64,000 nucleotides of DNA from Margaritispora aquatica (lineage: Eukaryota > Ascomycota > Leotiomycetes > Helotiales > Discinellaceae), in assembly GCA_007644065.1 (NCBI GenBank), contig VJWN01000005.1, positions 124,001 to 188,000 on the forward strand, given 5' to 3'. Below are positions 48,146-60,500 of the stretch, in pieces (the stretch's first letter is position 1; each line of letters opens with the position of its first letter). The position numbers were made by a program, and so were the translations under genes. The notes beneath the pieces are model-generated. The model worked only from the letters and a program-made list of their open reading frames with translations, did not search any database and was not told where the DNA came from.

Positions 48146-50245
48146 GAGGTTTCGTACAGCTTCACAAACCAAACCGCCAAGTTATTGTCTGGGCACGGAT
48201 GATTCATGTCATGAGGAATGAGAATGAGGACGTCCACACAATGGAGACGATCAGACCAGACGACTATATACCACCACCGATATGAGCTGCAGCACCTACG
48301 AGGGGAGCAAATCAAGGGACGAGGGACGATTTACGATGACGAGCATACGGACGTGCCAGTGAGAACTTGCTAGCTCACTTTTACACTTTGGAGGTAAGTG
48401 AGCTTAGCAGAATTCTTGGATTTCAGTACCATTTTCTTTTGTCATAGCATTGCGCAGGTCGAACGGCTTCTTGTATCACAACTGTCATATCAGACTGTTT
48501 CCTTCTTTTAATGTACTCATAGCAAACTGAGACGGAGAGAGTGAGATTGGGATCGACAAAATAAGTTCTTGGTCGTCACGTTTTAGCGGGGAGTGGGAAG
48601 ATTGTCCTGGCTGCTTAATACTACTTCACATTCAAGTTTTACTTCTTTGGTGCCGCTATTAATGTATTCGGAGATCCGCATCGTGCTGTTTTTACGCGTT
48701 GATACCGATTCCTCACGGATTTAGTTGAAGCAACCTCGTTCTGGTCTCGATATGCGTTTCCTGTCACACCCGCATATGTTTTGCTTTTTCTCCTTCCCAG
48801 CGACGCCTTTCACACCAACATATGCGCACCTATCTCAATATCACATTTCCACAATAGAAGCACACACTTTCTTCAGCCCTACCACACTCCCCTTCTACTT
48901 TGTATCGTCAGCCAACTATCCTCAACTTCATGGAACGAATCCAGTCAAAATCAGCAGACGATCCAGTAGTGTTCCCATTAGTGATGCAGTTGGCAGTGGG
49001 TGGGTAATACTTTCTTTTTCAGCCTTAGCCCAATGACATGACCAAGCTTCGGTTGACAAAGAGGGGTTCTGAGTCCCGTTCGGACCTTACCCCGCACATA
49101 GGCTGGTTTTCATGATGGTGGTTGATGTCTGTGTTTTCGCTTAATTGCTTCTTTGGCCTGGAGCTGGCTCAAGCTGTCCCCTAGGACGAGGGTGAAATTG
49201 GTCATCGAAGGATATTTATAGAGGTCAATTACTGAGACGAGACATTTTGCGAAGTTGGCCGTGTCTTGGGGCTGTCTACTCAGTAATTAGGTGGTCAGCG
49301 AGTGAGTAGATGAGGGAGTATGTTTTGGATGGTGTGGAGATATGGTGTTCGAGGACAAGGTGAATCGTGGAGAGAGCTACGATTTTGTTGCATTGAGATG
49401 TCTGAATAATTTGACCCAGCAAATCGGAGCTCATACAATAAATCAAATGATCTTGATCAATCCATAAATCTACTATTCCATACAGATTTCGCAATCCCAT
49501 TAACACTTCGGAAACAAGTCCGACTTCATGAGTTGCCAATCTTTAGCCCTCTGTACAACTTCAAGAGATAAGAACCACATAATCACATCAGCTGCCCCTC
49601 TTTCTTTGATATCATCCCGCTGCCAGCATGCAACCTCCAGCCCTGGGACTGGTAAACAGGACCCTTCGTAATTCCTTCTTCTCCTTCCATTGATACTTTA
49701 CGTTACGGGCCGCCCGCTCGCTTACTCGGCCACACCATCTCCCTGCAGAGCTACCTATCGTCACATCTCGTCTGCAATACTACACGCTCTATACCTTCTA
49801 CAAGAGGATATGCGGTCTTTAAAGCTCCAATACTACAGTCTGCCAGTGACACCAAGTCTTATACCGAGACAGCACCAGTCCTAAGAAAGAAACCATGTCG
49901 TTATCGATTGTAATCCCAACTCTCCCACACACGTACATACACACCTACACACTCACACACGCCTGATCCCCTCGATGTTCAACATGCCGAACCACCGACA
50001 TACAGCGAGCTCTACGAAACATATCCATTCAAAAGTACGAACGTGACGAGCGAGTTCCTGGATGCTCCATCCGTCTTACCATAGTCTTGTCCGTATTGTT
50101 GCATATTGGGACGGGAATCTGGGGGTTGGAAGATACAAATAGAGCCTCTCTGCTACTTATCCTCCACTCGGTACTTGCCAATCGTCACTTGAAAGACTTT
50201 CGAACTAACACATTTGAATTCCAAACACCGAGTATATCATCCAAA
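48146..50245. other. 2.1-kb intergenic space
   Basis: It holds the SDR 3' end and the promoter and leader of the next gene. Short frames (for example 48725-49036 plus, 49276-49539 minus) show no domain. ACACAC-rich stretch at about 49925-49965. No gene supported. Confidence 0.5.
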
Positions 50246-51244
50246 ATGGCAGCACCAGCATCGATCACCCTCGGCGACTTGAGTGGAACATGGAAGGTAT
50301 ATTCTCTCTTCCCTAATTCCAAACGAACAAACCCCTCCCTTCAAAACCGCACAAACACGCCTGCACCCTTAAAACACGCTCGCAACTAACTCCAACCCTA
50401 CAGCTCAACCGCTCGCTCTCCGACTCTTCGGAGCCCCTCCTCGCGCTCCAAGGCATCGGCAAGCCGATCCGCAAGATCCTGAACATGAGCAGCATCACGC
50501 TGCAAATCTCGCAATACACCGGCGAGGACAATAACACGCACATCGACATCACGCAGAGCATGACGGGTGGGATTGGCGGGACCACGGAGACGCGAACGCT
50601 GGATTGGAAGGAGAGAAGTCAGAAGGTTCGTGTTTCCTCCTCGTTCTTTCTTTCTCTCTAGCCTTCCCAATGATGTGATAGAGGAGTAATGGATGGATGC
50701 TGGAGAGTTGGAACCGCTCACAACTCTCGCTTAACTTAGCCACTGGTTAGAGGGGAAAACACAGATGAGCTGACAGTTATCGGAAACAACAGAATGCGAT
50801 TTTCGGCAAAGTGCGCGGCCGAACCCGCTGGGTCGATTTGTCCGAGGTGCGTGATGAGTATCTCGCGTATGGATTTGAGCCGGGATGGGTCATTGAGACT
50901 GAAGTGCGCAGCGAGAAGGATGGATGGGCAGGGTATGTCTTTCCTCTTCTTTCTTTCCCTCTCCTCTCCTCTCCTCTCCTTTCACTCACCTCAGCCCCTC
51001 CCTATCTTCCGTCTTCTCTCCAGAACAATTCGAGATAGGAGTGGAAGAAGAAGAAGAAGAAGAAGAAGAAGAAGAAGAAGAAAAGGAAAAAAGATGAGGA
51101 AAACAGCCAGGCTAACTAAACCGCAGAAATGTCATCTGGGGCTTCGCCTACGTAGGCCAGGGAGAGCGCCATTACGTCAGGAAGTGCGTTATGGCCAAGG
51201 GGAGCGAGGTGTTCAGAGGAATGTTCGTTTATGATCGTGCTTAA
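50246..51244 (+). CDS. Small beta-rich protein of a conserved fungal family, function unknown
   Basis: Exons 50246-50296, 50404-50625, 50793-50932 and 51127-51244, 531 bases, 176 residues; all junctions in frame. It starts MAAPASITLGDLSGTWK-LNRSLSDSSEPLLALQGIG, with alternating strands: ITLQISQYTG, HIDITQSMTGG, TTETRTLDWKE, AIFGKVRGRTRWV, GWVIETEVRSEKDGW, VIWGFAYVGQGERHYVRKCVM and MFVYDRA. The order GTWxLNxxLSD, then short beta strands ending in ERHYVR, suggests a lipocalin/FABP-like barrel that could bind a small hydrophobic ligand; that is inference only. No signal peptide. The third intron contains a (GAA)n run and a CTCTC run. Confidence 0.82.
51043..51081 (+). repeat. (GAA)n microsatellite inside an intron
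   Basis: About 13 GAA/AAG units within the third intron (50933-51126) of the small beta-rich gene, next to a CTCTCCTCT tract at about 50960-50985. Confidence 0.9.
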
Positions 51245-52105
51245 ATTTTTGGAGGACCTCTTCATGTGATGTGATCTCACCTCGGTAAGGTATACATGTT
51301 GATATATGTAGCATACAGGCGAGAATGAGAGAGAGAGGGAGGGAATTTGAGAGTGTGTGTATGTATTGAATGACGAGGATGGATGGATGGTGATTTAATA
51401 TTGTCTGATATATTTAACACGTGGATTACGCGGTCCGCTCTAAACAAGAAAATTGTACATGAGTGCCCGTGAAGTTGTGATATATAAAAATGTTGACAGG
51501 GTGAAGGAAAATTAATTGTGCTCATATTATCACTTGATCTGAGGAATCTTCAATCGCGCTTACCTTTTTGAATAGCCTTCTTGTGAAAATGAGGGGAGGC
51601 AAGAAAGACTGCGTGGCTGCTTGCCTTGAACAGGTTGTCAGGTGGGAAAAATTGCAAAAGAAATGAAATATGAGATCATTGTATGAGGGATATAAAAAAG
51701 ACAAGAACCAAGAACCAAGAAACAAAGAAGAAAAGAAAGAAAAAAGAAACTCATTTTGAACTTCATGATTGCATTTCTTTTTTCCGCTCCAAAAGCCGAC
51801 TTCGCAATTTTCGTTCTGCCACTAGCCAGCATCAATCCATGGCTAGAAAGCAAAGAAAGGGAAATGCCCAGCACCACCACACCATGATTCCCCAACTCCG
51901 ACCACAGATTTTTTTTTTCATAGGTCGCTTGCAGACCAGTCGTTCATGCCATCTCGCAAATTGTCCCGAAGACGAAATTACATGCGTGCCAGATCAACTA
52001 GGGGAAAACGCAACGACTTAATATGATTGTTCTATCTATCCCTGGCTTGCGCCCGCACGCAGGAAACCCAATGATCTAATTACAAGGAAGCAAGAGTTTT
52101 GATAC
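51245..52105. other. Convergent intergenic space
   Basis: About 860 bases of 3' flanks, A-rich around 51690-51760. No gene supported. Confidence 0.5.
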
Positions 52106-54073
52106 TCACAGCTTGTTTGGTGCCGTCTGGGTGGTTGGCCATTGGTAGCCAGCCGCGTCGCTAAATTTGTATCCGTATGACGAGGTAAAGTCATCCAACA
52201 CAGCTGGTCCACGGGAGCCTGTTGAAGTGTTAGCAAGACATATTTTTGTTGATTAATAGTATTGGTACGTACCGTATGGGTACTCCATAGGAATGATCTC
52301 CTTGTTATCGTCCAGGTAGTGTAAAAGTGGTGTGAAAACTCTCCAACTGGCATCAAGCTCATCGTCACGGACGAAGTTGGAGTGATCACCCTTCAGGGCA
52401 TCCAAGATAAGAGATTCATATGCTTCTGGGATCTTGAGATCAGAGAAACGGCGACGGTAGGTCAAATCCAACTCGGTAACAACAGTCTGCATGCTCAGAC
52501 CTGGCAACTTTGAGTTCATCTTGATGTAGACACTTTCGTTGGGCTGGATACGCATAACTAATTCGTTTCGGGGAATGTCCTTGAAGATACCAGATGTGAC
52601 ATCCTTGAATTGAATTCGGATCTCGGTCTTCTGCTCATTAAGGGCCTTTCCTGCCTTCAGAATGAATGGCACGCCATCCCAACGCTCATTTTTGATGAAA
52701 GCAACCATAGCACAGAAGGTTGGGCACCTGGAGTCCTTTGGCACAGTATCATCCTCCTTGTATGATGGCTTGTTACCATCCAGTGATTTGCCGTACTGTC
52801 CAATGATAACGTTCTTTGGCTCAATTGCTGGAATAGCGCGGAGAACCCTGACCTTCTCATCACGGACATCTTCTGCAGAGAAAGAAATAGGCCTCTCCAT
52901 GGCCAAAAGTGTCAATACTTGAAGCAAATGGTTCTGCATGACATCTCGGATAATTCCAAACTCATCAAAATAACCTCCTCGTCCTTCTGTTCCAAATGGC
53001 TCCTTGAATGTGATTTGAACATTGTCGATGTGGTTGCGGTTCCATGTAGCACCGAAGAACTCGTTTCCGAACCTGAGAATCAGAATGTTCTTGACCATCT
53101 CCTTTCCAAGATAATGATCGATACGGAAGATCTCATCTTCATTCCAGTTTGGCTCCAGAGCCTTCTGCAATTGGCGCGAGCTACCAAGATCCTTTCCAAA
53201 TGGCTTTTCGACCTGAGCTGTCTGTTAGTGGTGAAATCATAGCATCAGTTCAGAACAACCTACAATGATCCTTGCGATTCCTGTCTTAGGGTAACAATTC
53301 TTCTTCAGGTGCTGCGAAACAGTGGTGAAGACACTTGGAGGTAGTGCCATGTAAAAGACTCGGTTGGACTCCTTGCGTCCCTTCTCAAGCTCATCCAGGT
53401 GCTTTGTGAGCTCCACAAAAGACTCATCCTTATCATATTGGCCAGACACATATGTGCACACATCACAGAAGTCTTGCAATTGCTGCTCCATATCCTTTGT
53501 TGGGGTCTTGATGTAGGACTTCACCCGTTTGAGGTACTCCTCGTGGTCCATCTTTGTTCTGGCATATCCAACAATCTTGATATCTTTTGGCAGGAATTGG
53601 TTGCGGTACTGTGGGAAGAGATCAACATGATATACTTTCGGCGATAGTTTTCGGGTTACTTACAAGGCCGAAGAGGGCTGGGAACTGAAGAAGCACATAT
53701 TAGAAGCCAAATCTTCACTTAGAGAGTTGTACTGGCTTACAGTCTTCTTTTTGGCGAGATCACCGGATGCTCCGAGAACAACAATTACGGTGTTCTCCTT
53801 CAACTCAATGTTTCTAGTGGGGCAGAAGAGAGATTAGTAGAGCTTCTAGGAGAAAGAACACATCATTATGTAAATAGAGACCCAATTGCGATAGTCAGTG
53901 ATACCGCACAGCTTCAAATGGCTTTCCGCAGATTTTCAGTCGTTGTTGTCGTTTTGTGATAGCTTCTTTCTCGATGGTGGGCTGAATGTGACGTAGAGAG
54001 CGACGGGAAAATGCAATGCTTTGACTTACCCAGCAGTATGTGGCTCCTCCGGCTTGATCATGGTGTCGGCCAT
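52106..54073 (-). CDS. ZWF1: Glucose-6-phosphate 1-dehydrogenase
   Basis: First enzyme of the oxidative pentose phosphate pathway, the main cytosolic NADPH source. Exons: 54073-54030, 53813-53741, 53684-53664, 53608-53264, 53212-52273 and 52218-52106, 1536 bases, 511 residues. Exon 3 is a 21-base microexon encoding FPALFGL; without it the conserved KKKTFPALFGLYRNQFLP would be broken. Motifs: VVLGASGDLAKKK (NADP loop), KPFGKDLGSS, RIDHYLGKEMVKN (active site, about residues 191-203), RCPTFCAMVAF, and the C-terminus MEYPYGSRGPAVLDDFTSSYGYKFSDAAGYQWP. Intron 1 is long for this locus (216 bases) and contains an open stretch that I do not take as an exon because skipping it restores the frame (TAG-NIELKENTV). 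The N-terminal 15 residues are therefore less certain. Confidence 0.96.
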
Positions 54074-55705
54074 GTTGAGTATGGGATAAGAAAGAAAGTT
54101 TGCGGAATAATCGTAGAATAAGGTAGTGTTCTGAAAACCAACAAGCAGACAATCGAGGGGAGAAAGGTTGTGTTCAAGAGCTTGGGAAAATGTTGAGTGA
54201 GTTGGTGCAAGGTGGAGGGGGAGGTGAGGGTAAAATCCGAGCTACGCGGGGTCGAAGCGGCGACGGAATTACTGAAGTTTACTGGTACTGGACTGCACAG
54301 TCGTCTGCACCGCAGAATCTGAAGGTGCCAAATAACGCTCCGACAATTCCCCCAATGCACAATAAACAATGCACGTTTCTGTTTCCTCGCAAGGTCCGGA
54401 TGCGATGCCGTGGAGTAACAGCGAGCGAGTGTTTGAGGCTTGCTGCTTGTAAGGTACTTTTGAGAAGGGCTTACTTAGATGCTGTTGTAGGCGAGTACAG
54501 TAGGCGTGAAGCGATGGGATTGTAGAATGGTAGCAAGATGAGCTTCGCGAAATTTATACCGTTTGCGATCAAGGTGAATGGATGGTAATCACAAATAGTT
54601 ATAATTGTGAATGTAGACAGATAGAAATGTGGCTATCACTCGGATTAATAACCTTATAATCACTAAGTAGGTACCTTTATGTGCCTTTGGATACCTATGC
54701 AATTGAATTCTTTCTCCCCTCCTCGCCTCTTAATCACCGCATGCTGCTTTTCTATCCTCGCTGTTCTGTTATCCAGCAGGATTTTTTATCCACCCCATTT
54801 CTACGGTAAAAATGTGGATTGCAGGACTAGAACGATTATCAAGCAGCATGCGTTGGTCCATCTTTCTAATCACGAATGCAGCCAGATTTGCATCGACCTG
54901 CGTAGAGCCTTCACATTATCTCCGGAACTACCATACTCTTGAGAATGACGATGCCTGTCAACAGCAATCGACGTTGCGGAAGTCGATAATACTTCTCCTC
55001 GCAAAGCCCGAGGTGGATCGTGTCAAGAGGAGGAGCACGTTTCTTTTTCGGAAGTGTCGTTTGGAAACCCATTTGAAGCCGGAAAAGGATAAGCCATCGT
55101 CGGAAGTATTCCCATCTCGTAATGGAAACTGAGCAATAACAAACGACAAGGAAACAAAACGACGGCAAGGTCGACGATGATTAGGAGCAGAAAATATACT
55201 TTGCGAGACAAGGACAAGAACGAGTGCGAGGAAGCCAAGGAGAAGCGCTGGAGGACCAATCAACCATGATTGTACGACAATGGAGGTCAAAGTCGAGTTG
55301 CGGGGTTTCCTTTCCTTTCACATCTCCAGAACTTGTTGTCGCAAAATTTGAAGTCTTTGAATGTATCCTAATGGCGAATGCGAAATAAAAACCTAATGAT
55401 TGAGGATACTCAAAAAGCAACCGGTAAGTGTCAAAGATGCTGCACTAGATATGAGATGGATGGAAAGTTCCAAAGAAAGTGAATTTCAAAGTATCGAGAT
55501 CGATAAGGCTATGTCATGTGACCTTGACTCGCTAAGCGGCTAGCCCAATCCACACACAAATTTAGGGAAACACCATCGCGATACAGCAACCAACGACAAC
55601 TATTCAACGCCAACCACCCTCAACGAAGTCTTTCCTGGACGTGTCGTTGATTTTATCGTCTCCTCCTCTTTATTCTAGCACTAGGAAAAAGAGATCGTAG
55701 TCAAA
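54074..55705. other. Divergent intergenic space, G6PDH / eL33
   Basis: About 1.6 kb. A 110-codon minus frame at 54958-55290 starts MTSIVVQSWLIGPPALLLGF and continues as one hydrophobic helix, then turns basic; it could be a small membrane protein or its first exon but no family or intron chain supports it. The rest must include both promoters. Confidence 0.45.
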
Positions 55706-56390
55706 ATGCCTTCAGATGCTGGTCACCGCCGTAAGTCAACATCCATGCTTTGGTTACCTCGGAAGCAGAACTTTTGCGCTGGGAGATATTAAAGGAAATA
55801 TCTACGCAATCCGCAGATGGCTGCTTCCAATTATATGAATTAACGAGCCATTACTAACTATGTTCCAGTCTATGTTAAGTGAGTTAAACCCGGATCCAAG
55901 GCCGAACGTTGGGAAGAACCAGAGAGGAAGGAATTAAGGAATGAGGCATTGGGAATAGAAGAATGGAAACTGACAGGATATCTCAAGGGGCCGCCATCTG
56001 AGCTACCAACGTGGCAAGCGCAACACCAACCCAAACACCAGCTTGATCCAGATCGAGGGTGTCAACGATACTGCCGGAGCAAAGTATGTGCTCGCACAAG
56101 AAATGGGGAAGACTTTGGGGCTAACAATGGTATAGCTTCTACCTCGGAAAGAAGATTGCGTTCGTCTACCGCGCACAGAAGGAGGTCAGAGGCTCGAAGA
56201 TCCGTGTCATCTGGGGCAAGATTACCAGGCCACATGGTGAGTTTCGCTGGGTGGTTTGCATACATGGGCAACCAAAACTGACGCCTTCTCAGGCAACTCT
56301 GGTGTAGTGCGAGCACAATTCAGACACAACCTTCCTCCCAAGTCCTTCGGCGCATCAGTTAGAATCATGTTGTACCCATCCTCGATATAG
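55706..56390 (+). CDS. RPL33: Large-subunit ribosomal protein eL33 (L35Ae/Rpl33)
   Basis: Cytosolic 60S protein. Five exons for only 109 residues: 55706-55730, 55869-55878, 55988-56083, 56136-56236 and 56293-56390, 330 bases. Exon 2 is a 10-base microexon (TCTATGTTAA); joined, the reading [20 protein letters not shown] is the family N-terminus. The rest is [59 protein letters not shown] and [20 protein letters not shown]. Length and sequence are those of eL33 throughout eukaryotes, so the splice model is strongly constrained. Introns crowded at the 5' end are typical of fungal ribosomal protein genes. Confidence 0.95.
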
Positions 56391-57596
56391 ATGGAGGGCC
56401 TCATTTGGAGTTGGTTGCATGGATCGGAACGGATGATTGTCGATGACTTTCCAGAAATTGGTCCTGGGTCTGGTGGGCCGCGGTGATCGCATAGCCTCGC
56501 TGGTAGAAATCGAATGAAGCAAAATACCAATCACATGGATGGAAGGGTGGGTTTGTGACGATGGACATTAGCGGCAAGTGGTTACTTGCAAGACATGGTT
56601 TCGTCTGGGATGTACATGAAATTGAACGAACTCGACATTTTCGCCCAATTCACTCTTGTTGCAGGCATTATGCTTTTTGGGTTTGGTACGTGATGGGAAT
56701 TGGTTGACTGGATCATGTGCGGGAAAGGGCAACGGGGAGTATTAAAAGTGGATTGTGAACTGTTGTTGGATGAAGAAGTGATTTTGCTTGGAAGTCCCTG
56801 CAAAGCTCCTATAATTCACCCTGTTCTGTGCTTGAGTTGTCTAGGTACTTTACACAGGACATCCACCCCTGCCTGTTTATCACATATTGCACGAGAACGA
56901 GTGTTACTCAAAGCACAGCCACAGTACCAGGTACATACACCAATGTCCGGTTTCCAATTCCCCCGGGCTTCCTTAAAATCACATTCTCTCCAGTGCTTCC
57001 CATTCAAATTGCTTTTAACCGTTCCTTTGTGGAGACTACCGAGCAATGGCGTGCATGGCTTGAGATCAAGAAACCCCTGTCCCGCTGGAAAACACCCAAC
57101 CGATCATTTCATGGCAGCAAAGGTGAACTTCTGACAAGCAACAGAGCAAAAACGGATGCAAACGGACCGTTGTTGACCGTTGGGTAACCTTGAGAGTGCA
57201 TGCCAAGAAGACCATTTTAAGCTTATACAGGACGGCTCATGTCTTGGAGCACTATGTCTCGGCTTGGCTACCGATATAGCTCCCTCTTTAGGGATCACGA
57301 TGTTGAATTTATGTACTATCTCATGTAGCTACGCTCATTGTTTGCATAGACAGAAGATACGCCTCTGGGTTGCATGTTTGGGGCAGCTTGAACTCTTACA
57401 TTGGGGGCAGTCCCAATGCTAGTGTAGCTTCCTCGCTTAGAACAACTTATTAAAATTCTGATAAAAGGCACGCATCCGTCATGCTTTACTGTTGGCACTC
57501 TTCACACAGCACAACACAGTAGCTGACTTGAGCTTTGCTGGAGTTCTACTTGTGTCTCCCACCCTCGCCGCAGAATATCCTTGCAGCGTCTTCATC
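56391..57596. other. 1.2-kb intergenic space
   Basis: eL33 3' flank and promoter of the GH71 gene. Frames such as 56700-57134 plus have no domains. No repeats noticed. Confidence 0.5.
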
Positions 57597-60500
57597 ATGA
57601 AGTTGGCAGCAGTACTACTTGTCTGGGCGAGCACTCTGCCAAACCTCGTGGCTGGCCGTGCTGCATTTGCCCATTTCATGGTATGCTCCTCTTTTCGTGT
57701 CTCTTATGGTCAAGAAGCTTCTCTAATTCTTTCGTCCCACCTAGGTATCAAACACTGTTGGATACACCGTGGACAACTGGGCAAATGAGATTCGCGTAGC
57801 TCGAACAGCTCACATAGATGCATTCGCTCTCAATATTGCCAGAGCGGAGCAAACTACTGTTGATCAACTAGGAAAAGCCTTCCAAGCAGCCAATGCTCAG
57901 GGGTTCAAACTGTTCTTCTCTTTCGATTATGCTGGAAACGGACCTTGGCTAAAGAATGATGTGATAGCCCTCCTCACACAGTATGCGGCCAACGGCGCAT
58001 ACTGGCGTCGAGGAACACAGCCTCTTGTTTCTACGTTTGAAGGTCCAGGCAGCGCTGGAGATTGGGCGGAAATCAAAACCAAAACTGGCTGTTTCTTCAT
58101 TCCAGATTGGTCGTCTAAAGGTGCTAAGGAGGCATTGAAACTTGGTATGAAGCATTGCCTTGTCCTGCTCGACGACGATGCTGTTTCTAATATATCTATG
58201 AATAGGTAATGCCGATGGACTATTCAACTGGGGTGCATGGCCAGTTAGTATATCTTTTTGGTCAAATCATGTTCAATCCATTTACCTGCAGCTACTTCAG
58301 AGTTTATCCATCAACAACTGATTCAAATTTTTACCACTTGATGCACAATTCTACAGACCTTAGTCGAGCTTATCGCAGACGATCAATATTCACGGGTACC
58401 ACATACTAACTTCTAGATAGGAAGGTCCCAATGACCTTTACAACACAATTGATGCGTCTTACACTTATTACTTGTCATTGGCTGGGCTTACAACATATAT
58501 GATGCCTGCTTCTCCATGGTTCTATACCAACCTGCCATGGTATGCCTCCTGCAAATCTAGTTCTTACGCTCTTTCATTCTGCTCTGTTGTCTCTTATAAG
58601 GATACACTGCCTTTGCTATGAATCAGCTCTGACGTCTGTCTAAGTTTCGATAAAAATTGGCTATGGCGTGGTGGCTCTCTATGGTACGATCGTTGGCAGT
58701 CTATATGGATCGAACAACCAGATTATGTACAGATAATATCATGGAATGACTTTGGCGAATCACACTATATCGGTCCATTACCACCCTACGAGTCCGGATA
58801 TGAAGCTTTTGAAAGAGGCAAGGCCCCATTCAACTTCGTTAAGAATATGCCTCATGATGGGTGGCGAGCCTTCCTCCCATTTCTGATCGACGTATACAAA
58901 ACCGGATCAGCTACTATCACTCACGAGGGTGTTCAAGCATGGTATCGATTGCAGCCGGCTGGAGCATGTGGAAATGGAGGGACAACCGGAAACACTGGAT
59001 CGCAGCTTCAAATTGAATACAATCCAGCTGCTCTTTTGACGGACACCATATACTTTTCTGCTCTCCTCACGTCCTATGCAGATGTCTTCCTGTCGGTCGG
59101 AGGTAGTGCTATTGCAGCTACTTGGTCTAAGACACCAGGTAAGTACTTTCTCTCTTTCCTTCGCTCGCACTCTTTCAAGCGGCTTTTCAGAGTGATAGAG
59201 CTATACACCGAATGTACCGAAATCACTTGGCTCTAGATTAACGCATACACTGAATGTTATTTCTGCCCTGCATAACTATAACTAACCTAAGTGTTTCTGG
59301 TTAGTCAATGGAATTGGTATCTATCATGGCAGCGCTGATTTTGGCTCTCGCACCGGAGCTGTTGTGGTCAAAATCACAAGAAACAGTGCATTTATTGCTG
59401 AGATGACAGGAGCTCCAATAACGACAACTTGCCAAAATGGATTGACAAATTGGAACGCCTGGACAGGGAGCTCGATGTCAACCGTAACAACCTCTGTCAG
59501 CCCACCACAACTTGGCAGCCAGGTTTGTATTGCTGGAAAGGGCGTTGGTAATTTGGCTGGACTCTGCTCTTATGTAAGTTGGTCCATAGCATTTCTTATC
59601 GACCGGGTTGTCTAATGCCAAGCAGAGTTGTGCAAGAGGCTATTGTCCTCCAACCAGTTGTACCTGTACACAAAAGGGCATGACAGCGATCAAACCAACG
59701 TATCTTGTGCCCACTGTGTATGGTTGCCCACTTCCTAGTATGGATGCACAATATGAAGGATTGTGCTCTTTCGTAAGTACTAAATTTCTCACGCCTGATA
59801 TCATACCAAACTTCCGGGTCGTGCATAGAAGGGCTTCTGTTGCGCATAAGCATAGCTAACTAGCTAAAAGACTTGTGGCACGGGTTATTGTCCTCCTGGA
59901 GCTTGCTTCGGATCGGCTACAAAGACAACTTGCAAGGTAACGCCAGCTCAGGACCCCCCAATCCCAGCAGCTTCACCCATGAAGCCTCGCCCAACAACTT
60001 GCCCGCTGGTGATTAACGATAAAGATGGAGTAATTTGTAATCTGGGTACAATTCCCGCAGGCGTGGATGCTAATTTTATGGGATTGTGTGACTTCAGGTG
60101 AGATTCTCTTTTCAGTTCCATAAGGTTGGCTTTACCAGCTGTCTAGCCATGGAAAGCACCTGATATGTTCTTTCTGGGCCATGGCTGTATGGGAAAGTAC
60201 TGACATCACATAGTTGTAACCATGGTTACTGCCCAAAACCATGCATTTGTCTTAGATCGGGCACCCCTGTCGTTACTGCAAAAGACACAACCATCGGTTG
60301 TCCCGCCCCTGCATATATGACAGTCTTGGAATATTATCCTCTCTGTGAATATACATGCGCGCGTGGATACTGCCCGTCAGGGGCTTGTATAAAGTCGACT
60401 ACAGCATGTAGATCTTTAGCTGAACCTGTTACAGAAGCCCCCCGGCCATGGGATGAGGTGAAATGTGAAGCCGATGAATTGAAAGTCTCGGACAACACCG

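Noticed and set aside
53895..54000. Possible extra exon inside G6PDH intron 1
   Set aside because: The open stretch has splice-like ends, but omitting it restores the frame and the conserved N-terminus; including it adds residues unknown in the family.
54958..55290. Small membrane-protein candidate upstream of eL33
   Set aside because: One hydrophobic helix only, followed by a low-quality basic tail; no family, so left within the intergenic description.
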